NCBI GenBank assembly: GCA_019683665.1
Contig: JADGIB010000138.1
Location: forward strand, 1 to 8,981
DNA: 8,981 bases
From: Solirubrobacteraceae bacterium
GTDB taxonomy: Bacteria; Actinomycetota; Thermoleophilia; Solirubrobacterales; Solirubrobacteraceae
Reading direction: 5' to 3'
A program made the position numbers and the translations under genes. Positions 1-6,319 of this stretch are shown in pieces. How positions within the stretch are numbered: the stretch's first letter is position 1; every line of letters starts with the position of its first letter. The notes under the pieces are model-generated. The model searched no databases and was not told the DNA's origin. It saw only the letters and a list, made by a program, of their open reading frames with translations.

Positions 1-17
1 CATCCAGGGGGTGGATG
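1..17. other. Small stem-loop at the window edge, 3' of the P450 gene
   Basis: CATCCA (1-6) and TGGATG (12-17) form a perfect 6-bp stem around GGGGG. The region 1-57 holds no gene. The hairpin lies 40 bp beyond the P450 stop and could be part of a terminator for it or for a gene outside the window. There is no T-run on either side within the window, so the role is uncertain. Confidence 0.25.
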
Positions 18-57
18 CGGATCGCCACTCGCGGGCGGGGCGGGGCGCCGGCTCGGG

Positions 58-1260
58 TCAGGCGTCCCAGACGACGTCGAGGCGGACCGGCCCGCGGAAG
101 ACCCAGCCGCGCACCTCGGGCGGGCGGTCGAGGTCGAGGCGCAGGCCGGGGAGGCGCTCGCGCAGGCGGGGGAGCGCGACGCGGCCGATCTGCAGGCGGG
201 CCATCCAGACGCCGAGGCAGAAGTGGTGGCCGACGCCGAAGGCCATGTTGCGGGTCTTCGGCCGGGTGACGTCGAAGACGTCGGGGCGCTCCCAGTGGCG
301 CTCGTCGCGGTTGGCCGACGCGACGACGAGCGCGAGACGGGCGCCGGGCTCCAGCCGGCTGCCGCCGAGCTCGACCGGCTCGGCCACCTGGCGGGGGAAG
401 ACGGCCAGCGGCGAGCCCCAGCGCAGGATCTCCTCGGTCGCGGCGGGCCAGCGCTCCGGCTCGCGCTCGAGCAGGGCGTACTGGTCCGGGTTGGCCAGCA
501 GCGCCCACGCGCCGAGGCCGATCCCGTCGCGCGGCTCGTTGAGGCCGCCGCCGATGAAGAGCTTGACGTTCGCGCGGATCTCCTCGTCGTCGAGCGGGCG
601 GCCGTCGCCGCCGGCGTGGACGAGCGCGCTGATGACCGAGCGGTCGGGCCGGGCCCGGACGCGCTCGACGGCGGCGGCGACCGCGGCGTCGATCTCGCGG
701 GCGGCGCGCTCGCTGCGGGCCCACACCTCGGGGTCGTCGGCGTAGTTGCCGGTGCCGTCCATGAGCGCCTGCGACCAGAACTGCATGGTGTCGTCGTCGA
801 CGCCCTCGAACCCGAGGAGGACGGCCAGGCAGCGGGCGGTGAACGGGCCGGCGAAGTCGCCCATGAGGTCGGCGCGGCCGCGCTCGGCGAAGCCGTCGAT
901 GAGCTCGTCGGCGACGGCGCGGAACAGCGGCTGCCAGTGCTCGTCGATCGCGTTGGGGCGCAGCGGGTCCTGGGCGGCGCGGCGCAGGCGCTTGTGCGCG
1001 TCGCCGTCGGTGCGCAGCATCGTGCGGCCCATGACGCGGGTCTGCAGCGAGCCGTCCTCCATCGCCGTGAAGGCCCGGCCGGTCTCGACGGCGACGACGT
1101 CGTCCCAGCGCGTGACGACCCAGCGGTCGAGCGCCTCGACCCACACGACCCCCTGCTCGCGCAGGCGCCGGTACGTCGGGTAGGGGTTGCGGTCGAGCTC
1201 CGCGAGCGACACCTCTCCGCCGTCGTGCGGCCCGTGGCCGCGCGGGTTCCCGTTGCTCAT
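58..1260 (-). CDS. Cytochrome P450 (bacterial class I type)
   Basis: A 400-residue haem mono-oxygenase, the usual length for soluble bacterial P450s, with no membrane anchor. Visible landmarks are the C-helix HKRLR at 89-93, the K-helix ExxR pair E277/R280 (EEILR), and the haem-binding loop FGVGHHFCLG at 341-350, where C348 is the predicted axial thiolate. The I-helix reads GGGLNEPRD at 237-245. The acid E242 is kept, but proline and arginine follow where most P450s have threonine, so oxygen activation may differ from the textbook route. The start at 1260 (MSNGNPRG) was chosen over in-frame upstream ATGs at 1299 and 1272 because a TATGAT -10 box ends 7 nt before it, and the longer versions add a non-P450-like tail. 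There is no Shine-Dalgarno sequence, so the mRNA is probably leaderless. The gene is divergent from the GntR gene. No ferredoxin or ferredoxin reductase is in the window, so electrons must come from elsewhere. Family certain; substrate unknown. Confidence 0.96.
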   Translation of the reverse strand: MSNGNPRGHGPHDGGEVSLAELDRNPYPTYRRLREQGVVWVEALDRWVVTRWDDVVAVETGRAFTAMEDGSLQTRVMGRTMLRTDGDAHKRLRRAAQDPLRPNAIDEHWQPLFRAVADELIDGFAERGRADLMGDFAGPFTARCLAVLLGFEGVDDDTMQFWSQALMDGTGNYADDPEVWARSERAAREIDAAVAAAVERVRARPDRSVISALVHAGGDGRPLDDEEIRANVKLFIGGGLNEPRDGIGLGAWALLANPDQYALLEREPERWPAATEEILRWGSPLAVFPRQVAEPVELGGSRLEPGARLALVVASANRDERHWERPDVFDVTRPKTRNMAFGVGHHFCLGVWMARLQIGRVALPRLRERLPGLRLDLDRPPEVRGWVFRGPVRLDVVWDA

Positions 1261-1267
1261 CGACGCA

Positions 1268-1273
1268 ATCATA
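1268..1273 (-). promoter_or_regulatory. -10 box of the P450 promoter, probably leaderless
   Basis: On the minus strand this reads TATGAT, close to the sigma-70 consensus, in an AT-rich island. Its end lies 7 nt before the ATG at 1260, which places the predicted transcription start on or next to the A of the start codon. No convincing -35 box is visible 16-18 nt upstream, so an activator or a weak -35 is possible. TATAGGA site 1 overlaps this box directly, so a protein bound there would block the promoter. Confidence 0.5.
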
Positions 1274-1293
1274 TAGGACTTCCATATAGGACT
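1269..1293 (+). promoter_or_regulatory. Two tandem TATAGGA motifs, candidate operator
   Basis: CATATAGGACT occurs at 1270-1280 and again, identically, at 1283-1293, a 13-bp repeat period. The 7-bp cores TATAGGA lie at 1272-1278 and 1285-1291. With the copies at 2028-2034 and 2509-2515, the shared pattern is YCNTATAGGAY. The sites overlap the P450 -10 box and lie upstream of the GntR gene, which suits autoregulation by that divergently transcribed regulator. The alternative is that TATAGGA serves as tandem -10 boxes for plus-strand transcription. Confidence 0.5.
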
Positions 1294-1307
1294 ATGCATC
1301 GGAGGAC

Positions 1308-1335
1308 TTGCGTCGATCTCCGTGCCGGTTATCGT
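1308..1335 (+). promoter_or_regulatory. Candidate promoter of the GntR gene
   Basis: TTGCGT at 1308-1313 and TATCGT at 1330-1335 are separated by 16 bp and resemble -35 and -10 boxes. The predicted transcription start near 1342 would be just before the ribosome site GAAGG at 1344-1348, which is 10 nt from the ATG at 1359. The upstream TATAGGAC motifs are an alternative pair of -10 boxes. This is a motif reading only. Confidence 0.35.
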
Positions 1336-1358
1336 GCCGGGCTGAAGGCGATGTCCAG

Positions 1359-2006
1359 ATGAGCAGCAAGCAGCAGCGGGTCTACGAGGTCCTGCGACGG
1401 CGGATTCTCGACGGGACCTACCCGCCCGGATATCGCCTGGTGATCGACGCGCTGGGGCAGGAGCTGGGCGTGAGCCCGATGCCGGTGCGCGAGGCGATCC
1501 GCCGCCTGGAGGCCGAGCACTGGGTCGTCTACCAGCGCCACGCGGGGGCGCGGGTCGCGCCGCGCGACGCCGAGTCGTGGGCGGAGGCGATCGAGGCGCT
1601 CGGGGTGCTCGAGGGCTACGTGACCGCCCGCGCCGCGCCGTTCGTGACCGAGGCCGACCTCGCGCGCCTGCGCGAGCTCGACGCGCTCATGCTGCGCGAC
1701 GTCGAGGCGCTCGACGTCCTCGCCCTCACCGAGCACAACGAGGCGTTCCACCGGGTCCTCTACGAGCGCTGCCCGAACCGGATGCTGCGCCGGGAGGTCG
1801 AGCTGGCCGCCCAGCGCCTCAGCGCGATGCGCTCGACGATCTACTTCCCGATGGCCGGCCGCGGCCGCAGCGCGATCGAGGAGCACGCCGAGCTCATCGC
1901 CATGCTCGAGGCCCGCGCCCCGGCCGACGAGCTCGAGCGCTTCGCCCGCGAGCACCGCCTGAAGACGATCGCCGCCGAGCGGCGATCCGCGACCTCGGTC
2001 GCGTGA
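1359..2006 (+). CDS. GntR-family transcriptional regulator, FCD (FadR/VanR) subfamily
   Basis: A 215-residue cytoplasmic DNA-binding regulator. An N-terminal winged helix-turn-helix (about 5-68) carries the family pattern: YEVLRRRILDGTYPPG, then LGVSPMPVREAIRRLEAE with the recognition helix near 39-51. The C-terminal all-helical FCD ligand domain (about 75-205) has the spacing of the metal-binding members, with likely ligands N127 (or H126) in place of the usual Asp, H131, H176 and H199. Such domains usually bind a small carboxylate effector, often through the metal. The start at 1359 was preferred to the in-frame TTG at 1308 because GAAGG lies 10 nt upstream and MSSKQQRVYEVL starts where family members do; the 17 residues before it look like untranslated DNA. 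The divergent position beside the P450, and the TATAGGA motifs at three nearby promoters, suggest it controls this locus. Whether it represses or activates cannot be read from the sequence; most of the subfamily repress. Confidence 0.95.
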   Translation: MSSKQQRVYEVLRRRILDGTYPPGYRLVIDALGQELGVSPMPVREAIRRLEAEHWVVYQRHAGARVAPRDAESWAEAIEALGVLEGYVTARAAPFVTEADLARLRELDALMLRDVEALDVLALTEHNEAFHRVLYERCPNRMLRREVELAAQRLSAMRSTIYFPMAGRGRSAIEEHAELIAMLEARAPADELERFAREHRLKTIAAERRSATSVA

Positions 2007-2024
2007 CGATATCCATGAGTGAAG

Positions 2025-2038
2025 TCCTATAGGATCAC
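2025..2038 (+). promoter_or_regulatory. TATAGGA motif in a perfect palindrome; -10 region of the barrel gene
   Basis: TCCTATAGGA at 2025-2034 is a perfect 10-bp palindrome. GTGA (2019-2022) and TCAC (2035-2038) form a further, slightly offset, inverted pair around it. TAGGAT at 2030-2035 is a good actinobacterial -10 box, placing a start near 2042, about 28 nt before the ATG at 2071. No clear -35 box is visible at normal spacing. The site falls in the 64-bp gap after the GntR gene, so the next gene probably has its own regulated promoter. Confidence 0.5.
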
Positions 2039-2070
2039 CGCGTCTGTCCCCCGGAACGAGGAGAGCGTGC

Positions 2071-2448
2071 ATGGGGCGAAACCTCCACATCGTGTTCAGC
2101 CACCCCGGTGACGGGGTCAGCGACGACGAGTTCGGCTGCTGGTACGAGGAGCACATCGACGAGATCCTGGAGATGCCCGGGTTCCACGCCGCGCAGCGCT
2201 ACCGGCTGGAGCCCGACGTCCAGGCCGAGGGGGTCGTCTTCCCGTTCCGGACGCTCGTCGTCTACGAGGTCGACGACGACACCGCCGCCCTCATGGAGGG
2301 GATGCGGCGCCACGGCCTCAACAGCGCGGACAGCTACGCCGGCCGCAAGGCGGCCGGCGACGACGGCCCGCCTCTGCCCGACTGGTGGGACCAGGTCCGG
2401 TTCGCGTCGTTCAACTGCATCGCCGTCGGGCCGCGGCACGAAGCGTGA
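2071..2448 (+). CDS. Dimeric alpha/beta-barrel (EthD-like) small protein
   Basis: A 125-residue soluble protein. A first strand LHIVFSHP (5-12) is followed by the pattern FGCWYEEHIDEIL (21-33), GFHAAQRYRL (37-46), a middle strand TLVVYEV (61-67) and PDWWDQVRF (103-111). This is the one-strand, helix, strand layout of ferredoxin-like dimeric barrels, with the aromatic, H28 and GF..A..RY signature seen in EthD-type and related proteins. Members often occur beside oxidative catabolic genes and act on or bind small hydrophobic metabolites, but many have no defined reaction. The start has a strong ribosome site, GAGGAG at 2058-2063, 7 nt upstream. It is homologous to each half of the protein at 8321-8974: key residues F/Y21, Y25, H28, E31, L33, GF37-38 and Y44 keep identical spacing. 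Fold assignment is by pattern; exact function unknown. Confidence 0.88.
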   Translation: MGRNLHIVFSHPGDGVSDDEFGCWYEEHIDEILEMPGFHAAQRYRLEPDVQAEGVVFPFRTLVVYEVDDDTAALMEGMRRHGLNSADSYAGRKAAGDDGPPLPDWWDQVRFASFNCIAVGPRHEA

Positions 2449-2485
2449 CGCCGATCGGATGCGGCGATCAGCAGACGGTTCCGAC

Positions 2486-2516
2486 TTGCATATCAGGATG
2501 AAAAACCGTATAGGAT
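2486..2516 (+). promoter_or_regulatory. Promoter and TATAGGA motif upstream of the ABC operon
   Basis: TTGCAT at 2486-2491 is followed after 17 bp by TATAGG (2509-2514), or after 19 bp by TAGGAT (2511-2516), giving a plausible sigma-70 promoter with a start near 2521-2523. The fourth TATAGGA motif (2509-2515, in the context CCGTATAGGATG) overlaps the -10 box. The 147-bp gap 2449-2595 is otherwise occupied only by the leader ORF. A start here excludes the in-frame ATG at 2515 as the first codon of the ATPase gene. Confidence 0.5.
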
Positions 2517-2569
2517 GTTGCCACCTGATTCGGGCGGCCGGGGGTCGCAGGATGGAGGAGAGAGCGCAA

Positions 2570-2599
2570 GTGGTCGACACCGTGGCGGTCACGCCGTGA
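2570..2599 (+). CDS. Candidate nine-codon leader ORF coupled to the ATPase gene
   Basis: GTG at 2570 opens VVDTVAVTP and ends at TGA 2597-2599. A strong ribosome site GGAGGAG (2554-2560) sits 9 nt before this GTG; an in-frame ATG at 2552 would give a 15-residue version. The stop overlaps the likely GTG start of the ATPase (2596-2598) in a GTGA four-base overlap, the classic arrangement for translational coupling. The ATPase GTG has only a weak ribosome site of its own (GGCGG near 2584), which fits loading by coupling. No amino-acid attenuation pattern is visible in the peptide. It could be chance in a GC-rich leader. Confidence 0.35.
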   Translation: MVDTVAVTP

Positions 2600-4170
2600 A
2601 CACCGCACGCACGGAGCAGCCCGGCCGCGGCCCGGGCGTCGCGGAGGCCCCGGCGGCGCCCCTGCTGCGCGTCGCGAACGTCGCGAAGGCGTTCGGGCCC
2701 ACGCAGGCGGTCCGCGACGCCTCGTTCGAGCTGCGCGCGGGCGAGGTCCTCGCCCTCGTCGGCGAGAACGGCTGCGGCAAGTCCACGATGGTCAAGATCC
2801 TCAGCGGCGTCCACCAGCCCGACGCCGGGACGATCGAGCTCGAGGGCGAGGTCATCGAGCCGATGGCCACGCCGCACCAGGCCCAGCAGCGCGGCATCTT
2901 CACCGTCTTCCAGGAGGTGCTCGTCGCCGAGACCTGCTCGGTCCTCGACAACGTCTGGCTCGGCGTCGACGGCACCTGGCGCACGCGCGTGCCGATGCGC
3001 GAGAAGCGGGCCCGCGCGCGCGAGCTGCTCACGCGCCTGCTCGGCCGCGAGATCGACCTCGGGACCGCCGTCGAGGAGCTGTCGCTCAGCGACCGCCAGG
3101 CGTGCGGCATCGTCCGCGCGCTCCTGCGCGACCCCAAGGTCCTGATCCTCGACGAGGCGACCTCCGCGCTGGACGTCGCGACCCGCGACCGGCTCTTCGA
3201 GATCGTCGGCGAGCTGTCGCGCCAGGGCGTCGGGGTCATCTTCATCACGCACCGCATGGACGAGATCGAGCGCATCGGCGACCGCATCACGGTCATGCGC
3301 TCGGGCGTCACCGTCGGCGAGCTCGGCCGCGGGCAGTGGACGACCCGCCAGCTCGTGCAGCTCATGACCGGCGAGGACGGGCTGGCCAGCGAGGAGCGCG
3401 CCCGCCTGTCGTCCGTCGACAGCCGCCGCGGCGACGTCGTCCTCAGCGTCCGCGGCCTGAAGCTGCGCCCCGACGGCCGGCCGATCGACCTCGAGGTCCG
3501 CGCCGGCGAGCTCATCGGCCTCGCCGGCCTGGAGGGCCACGGCGGCCACACGTTCCTCGAGGCGCTGCGCGGCGGCGTCGTCACCGAGGGGCAGGTCGTC
3601 CGCCACGTCGCCGGGCAGGAGGTCGTCATCGGGTCGCCGTCCCACGCGGCCGACAACGACATCGCCTACGTCCCGCGCGAGCGGCGCCTCGACGCGATCT
3701 TCAGCTGGATGTCGATCCGCGAGAACTTCGCGCTGCCGACGATGGCGCGCGACTCGCGGGCCGGCTGGCTGAGCCTGCGGTCGGCGCGCCGGCGCCTGGC
3801 CGCCTACAAGGAGCGCCTGGGGATCGTCCTCGGCTCCCCCGAGGACTCGATCATGACGCTCTCGGGCGGCAACCAGCAGAAGGTGATCATCGCCCGCTGG
3901 CTCGCCTACGGGCCGCGGGTCCTGCTCCTGAACGACCCGACCCGCGGCATCGACATCGGCGCCAAGCGGGATCTCTACGCCCTGTTCGGCGCGCTCGCCG
4001 CCGAGGGCCTGGCCGTCGTGATGCTGTCGACCGAGCTCGACGAGCACGTCGAGCTCATGGACCGCGTCCTGGTGTTCCGCGAGCACGAGCTGTTCCGCGA
4101 GTTCGAGCGCAGCGAGGTCACCCGCGAGCGCCTCGTGGCGGCGTTCTTCGGCGAGGAGGACGAGGACTGA
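2596..4170 (+). CDS. ABC importer ATPase with two nucleotide-binding domains (ribose/xylose class)
   Basis: A 524-residue cytoplasmic ATPase with the tandem layout of RbsA/XylG/MglA proteins; it powers the permease encoded next. Domain 1 (about 24-260) has Walker A GENGCGKST at 56-64 (cysteine where alanine is usual), Walker B LILDEA with E187, and H-loop H219, but a degraded signature, LSLSDRQ at 162-168. Domain 2 (about 281-518) has a degraded Walker A, GLEGHGGHT at 311-319, an intact signature LSGGNQQ at 422-428, and LLLNDPTRGID at 443-453, where the usual Asp-Glu pair reads Asn-Asp, with serine (S478) at the H-loop. One composite ATP site (domain 1 Walker, domain 2 signature) is therefore intact and the other degenerate, as is typical of the class. 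The start at GTG 2596 is chosen because the upstream ATG at 2515 sits in the promoter. The next gene starts 1 nt after the stop, so the two are co-translated. Confidence 0.95.
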   Translation: MNTARTEQPGRGPGVAEAPAAPLLRVANVAKAFGPTQAVRDASFELRAGEVLALVGENGCGKSTMVKILSGVHQPDAGTIELEGEVIEPMATPHQAQQRGIFTVFQEVLVAETCSVLDNVWLGVDGTWRTRVPMREKRARARELLTRLLGREIDLGTAVEELSLSDRQACGIVRALLRDPKVLILDEATSALDVATRDRLFEIVGELSRQGVGVIFITHRMDEIERIGDRITVMRSGVTVGELGRGQWTTRQLVQLMTGEDGLASEERARLSSVDSRRGDVVLSVRGLKLRPDGRPIDLEVRAGELIGLAGLEGHGGHTFLEALRGGVVTEGQVVRHVAGQEVVIGSPSHAADNDIAYVPRERRLDAIFSWMSIRENFALPTMARDSRAGWLSLRSARRRLAAYKERLGIVLGSPEDSIMTLSGGNQQKVIIARWLAYGPRVLLLNDPTRGIDIGAKRDLYALFGALAAEGLAVVMLSTELDEHVELMDRVLVFREHELFREFERSEVTRERLVAAFFGEEDED

Positions 4171-4171
4171 G

Positions 4172-6319
4172 ATGACGGACCTGTCGATGCAGCCCGCCCT
4201 GGAGCCCGCGTCCGGCCTCCAGGAGGGCGCGGCCGCCGGGCGCACGCTCAAGCAGCGCCTGACGTACCTGGCCCAGCACCACAGCTACGCGTTCGCGGCG
4301 ATCCTCATGGTCGTCCTGCTCGCCGTCACGCTCCTGCGCGACGGCAGCTTCAGCGTCGCCGACCAGCTCGGGATCGCGGCGCCGATGATCCTCGCCGCGA
4401 TGGCGAGCGCGCCCTCGATCATCGGGCGCGGCTTCGACCTGTCGGTCTCGCCGCTGCTCGTCTTCTGCGGCGCGGTCTACGTCGTGTGGCTCGCCCCGCA
4501 CGGCCTCGGCGGCGCGATCGCCGTGCCGATCGTCCTCGGCATCGGCACCGCCGCGGGCCTCGTCACCGGCCTCATCATCACGCTCCTGCGCATCCAGCCG
4601 GTCGTCGTGACGCTCGGCATGTACTTCGCGCTGCAGGGCGTGAACCTGCTCGTCGCGCCGAACCCGACCTCGGTCGAGGGCCAGGACCTGTGGGTCTACG
4701 ACCTCGCCGGCACGATCGGCCCGATCCCCGGCGCCGTCTTCACGATCGGCATCCCGCTGGCGATCTGGTACGGGCTGAAGCGGGTCCCGTTCCGCGGCCT
4801 GCTCTACGCGGTCGGATCCAACGACGCGACCGCGTTCTCCAGCGGCGTGAACGTCACCGCCGTGCGCGTCGGCAGCTACGCGCTGGGCGGCCTCTTCTGC
4901 GGCTTCGGCGGCCTGGCGCTCACCGCGCTCGTGCGCTCGACGAACGCGTCGACGTCGACCCAGTACGCGCTCATCGCGATCGCGGCGGTCGTCCTCGGCG
5001 GCACCTCGCTGGCCGGCGGCCGCGGCGGCCTCATCGGCCCGGCCTTCGGCGCGTTCTCGATCTTCCTGCTGCAGAACCTGCTGTCGAGCTTCGAGGTCAA
5101 CCCGGCCTGGCTGCAGATCGTCTACGGCGCGATCCTCATCCTCGCCGTCATCATCCAGGGCGCGCTCGTCCCCGAGGCGGGCATCGGCGGCCTGAGGGTG
5201 CGGCGGATGCCGGTGCTGCACCGCAGGCGGCGCCGGCGCGACGCGCTCGAGCTGTCGTCGATGGACGTCGCGCCGGTCGGCGCCGAGGACGAGGCGGCCC
5301 TGCTGGCGCCCCCGCCCGAGCGCCGGGCCGAGCCGAAGGGCGCGCTGGCCCAGACGTGGGCGCGGCTCGTGGCGATCCAGGAGCGCTTCCCGCTCATCCA
5401 GGTCGTCGCGCTCGTGATCGTGTTCGTCTTCGGCATGATCACCCTGCCGGGCCTCGGCTCGTGGGTGAGCATCCGCTCGATCCTCGTGCTCGCCGCGCTG
5501 ATCGGGCTGGCCTCGTGCGGGCAGACGCTGCTGATCCTCATGGGCGGCTTCGACCTGTCGGTGTCCGGCTTCATCGTCGCCGGCGGCCTCATGGTCACGG
5601 CCGTCGCCCAGAAGTACCAGTGGGACTTCGGCTGGGCCCTGCTGCTGACGCTGCTGGGCGCGGCGATCCTCGGCGGCTTCGCGGGCTACATCTGCCACCG
5701 CTTCCGGATCAACCCGCTGGTCGTCACGCTGGCCATGGGCTCGATCGCGATCGGCCTCGTGAAGGTCGAGATCGGCGAGCAGGCCAACGGCTACCCGCCG
5801 GAGTGGATGACGGAGCTGGCGATGCCGGTCACGAAGACCTTCGGCATCGGGATCCCGCCGTCCGTGGCGATCTGGGTCCTGGTGATCGTCCTGTTCGCGC
5901 TGTTCCTGCACCGCACGCGGTGGGGGCGGGCGCTGTTCGCCACGGGCGCCAACCCGCGCGCGGCGGACAACGCGCTCGTCAACACCCGGCGGGTGTGGAT
6001 GGTGGCGTTCGCGTTCAGCGCGGTCGCCTCCTGCCTCGTCGGCATCCTGATCGGCGGGTTCGCCGGCCAGGTCGTCGACACCGGCGGCGACGCCTACCTG
6101 TTCCAGAGCGTCGTCGCCGTGATCGTCGGCGGGACGATCTTCGGCGGACCGGGCGACTACACCCGGACCGCCGTCGGCGCCCTGTTCATCACCGTGCTCA
6201 TCACGGTGCTGATCGGTCACGGCGCCAGCAAGGCCGTGGAGTTCATCGTCTACGGCGGGATCATCCTCGTGGCCGTCGCCATCTACGGCCGCGAGCGGAG
6301 ACTTCGCGACCGCGTGTGA
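4172..6319 (+). CDS. Fused double permease of a ribose/xylose-class ABC importer
   Basis: A 715-residue membrane protein, about twice the normal length, made of two complete permease domains (BPD_transp_2/RbsC type). Half 1 (about 38-333) has GRGFDLSVSP at 85-94, RIQPVVVTLGM at 140-150, the cytoplasmic loop AVGSNDATAFSSGVN at 213-227, and VVLGGTSLAGGRGG at 273-286. Half 2 (about 405-705) repeats these as GGFDLSVSG (458-466), RINPLVVTLAM (512-522), ATGANPRAADNALVN (590-604) and VIVGGTIFGG (650-659). A 70-residue linker (334-404) carries an arginine run at 351-356 and a Pro/Glu/Ala-rich tail, as expected for an inner-face loop. The ORF is open throughout, so this looks like a genuine fusion in which one polypeptide forms both halves of the channel. 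GAGGA at 4162-4166, inside the end of the ATPase gene, is the ribosome site. Confidence 0.95.
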   Translation: MTDLSMQPALEPASGLQEGAAAGRTLKQRLTYLAQHHSYAFAAILMVVLLAVTLLRDGSFSVADQLGIAAPMILAAMASAPSIIGRGFDLSVSPLLVFCGAVYVVWLAPHGLGGAIAVPIVLGIGTAAGLVTGLIITLLRIQPVVVTLGMYFALQGVNLLVAPNPTSVEGQDLWVYDLAGTIGPIPGAVFTIGIPLAIWYGLKRVPFRGLLYAVGSNDATAFSSGVNVTAVRVGSYALGGLFCGFGGLALTALVRSTNASTSTQYALIAIAAVVLGGTSLAGGRGGLIGPAFGAFSIFLLQNLLSSFEVNPAWLQIVYGAILILAVIIQGALVPEAGIGGLRVRRMPVLHRRRRRRDALELSSMDVAPVGAEDEAALLAPPPERRAEPKGALAQTWARLVAIQERFPLIQVVALVIVFVFGMITLPGLGSWVSIRSILVLAALIGLASCGQTLLILMGGFDLSVSGFIVAGGLMVTAVAQKYQWDFGWALLLTLLGAAILGGFAGYICHRFRINPLVVTLAMGSIAIGLVKVEIGEQANGYPPEWMTELAMPVTKTFGIGIPPSVAIWVLVIVLFALFLHRTRWGRALFATGANPRAADNALVNTRRVWMVAFAFSAVASCLVGILIGGFAGQVVDTGGDAYLFQSVVAVIVGGTIFGGPGDYTRTAVGALFITVLITVLIGHGASKAVEFIVYGGIILVAVAIYGRERRLRDRV

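Larger units (their letters stand above)
1259..1317. repeat. 10-bp perfect inverted repeat enclosing the divergent promoter region
   Basis: ATCGACGCAA at 1259-1268 is matched by its exact reverse complement TTGCGTCGAT at 1308-1317, with 39 bp between the arms. The left arm runs into the P450 start codon. The right arm includes the candidate -35 box of the GntR gene. The two TATAGGA direct repeats lie between the arms. The symmetry could represent paired half-sites for a regulator acting in both directions, or a cruciform or looping element. The arms are seen directly; a function for them is inference. Confidence 0.6.

Noticed and set aside
33..56. G-rich run resembling a quadruplex
   Set aside because: Short G-runs are frequent by chance at this base composition, and there is no regulatory context beyond the P450 stop.
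1308..1358. Upstream TTG start for the GntR regulator
   Set aside because: It would put the candidate promoter inside the gene and adds 17 residues unlike the family; ATG 1359 has a ribosome site and the expected N-terminus.
223..1362. 379-residue plus-strand frame over the P450 gene
   Set aside because: It is the antisense shadow of the P450, lacks a family pattern, and ends inside the start of the GntR gene.
2449..2466. CGCCG...CGGCG inverted pair after the first barrel gene as a terminator
   Set aside because: The stem is only 5 bp with an 8-nt loop and no T-run, within chance for this composition.
2515..2595. ATG at 2515 as the start of the ATPase
   Set aside because: It overlaps the TATAGGAT promoter box, so it would not be on the transcript, and it adds 27 Gly/Ser/Arg-rich residues unlike the family.
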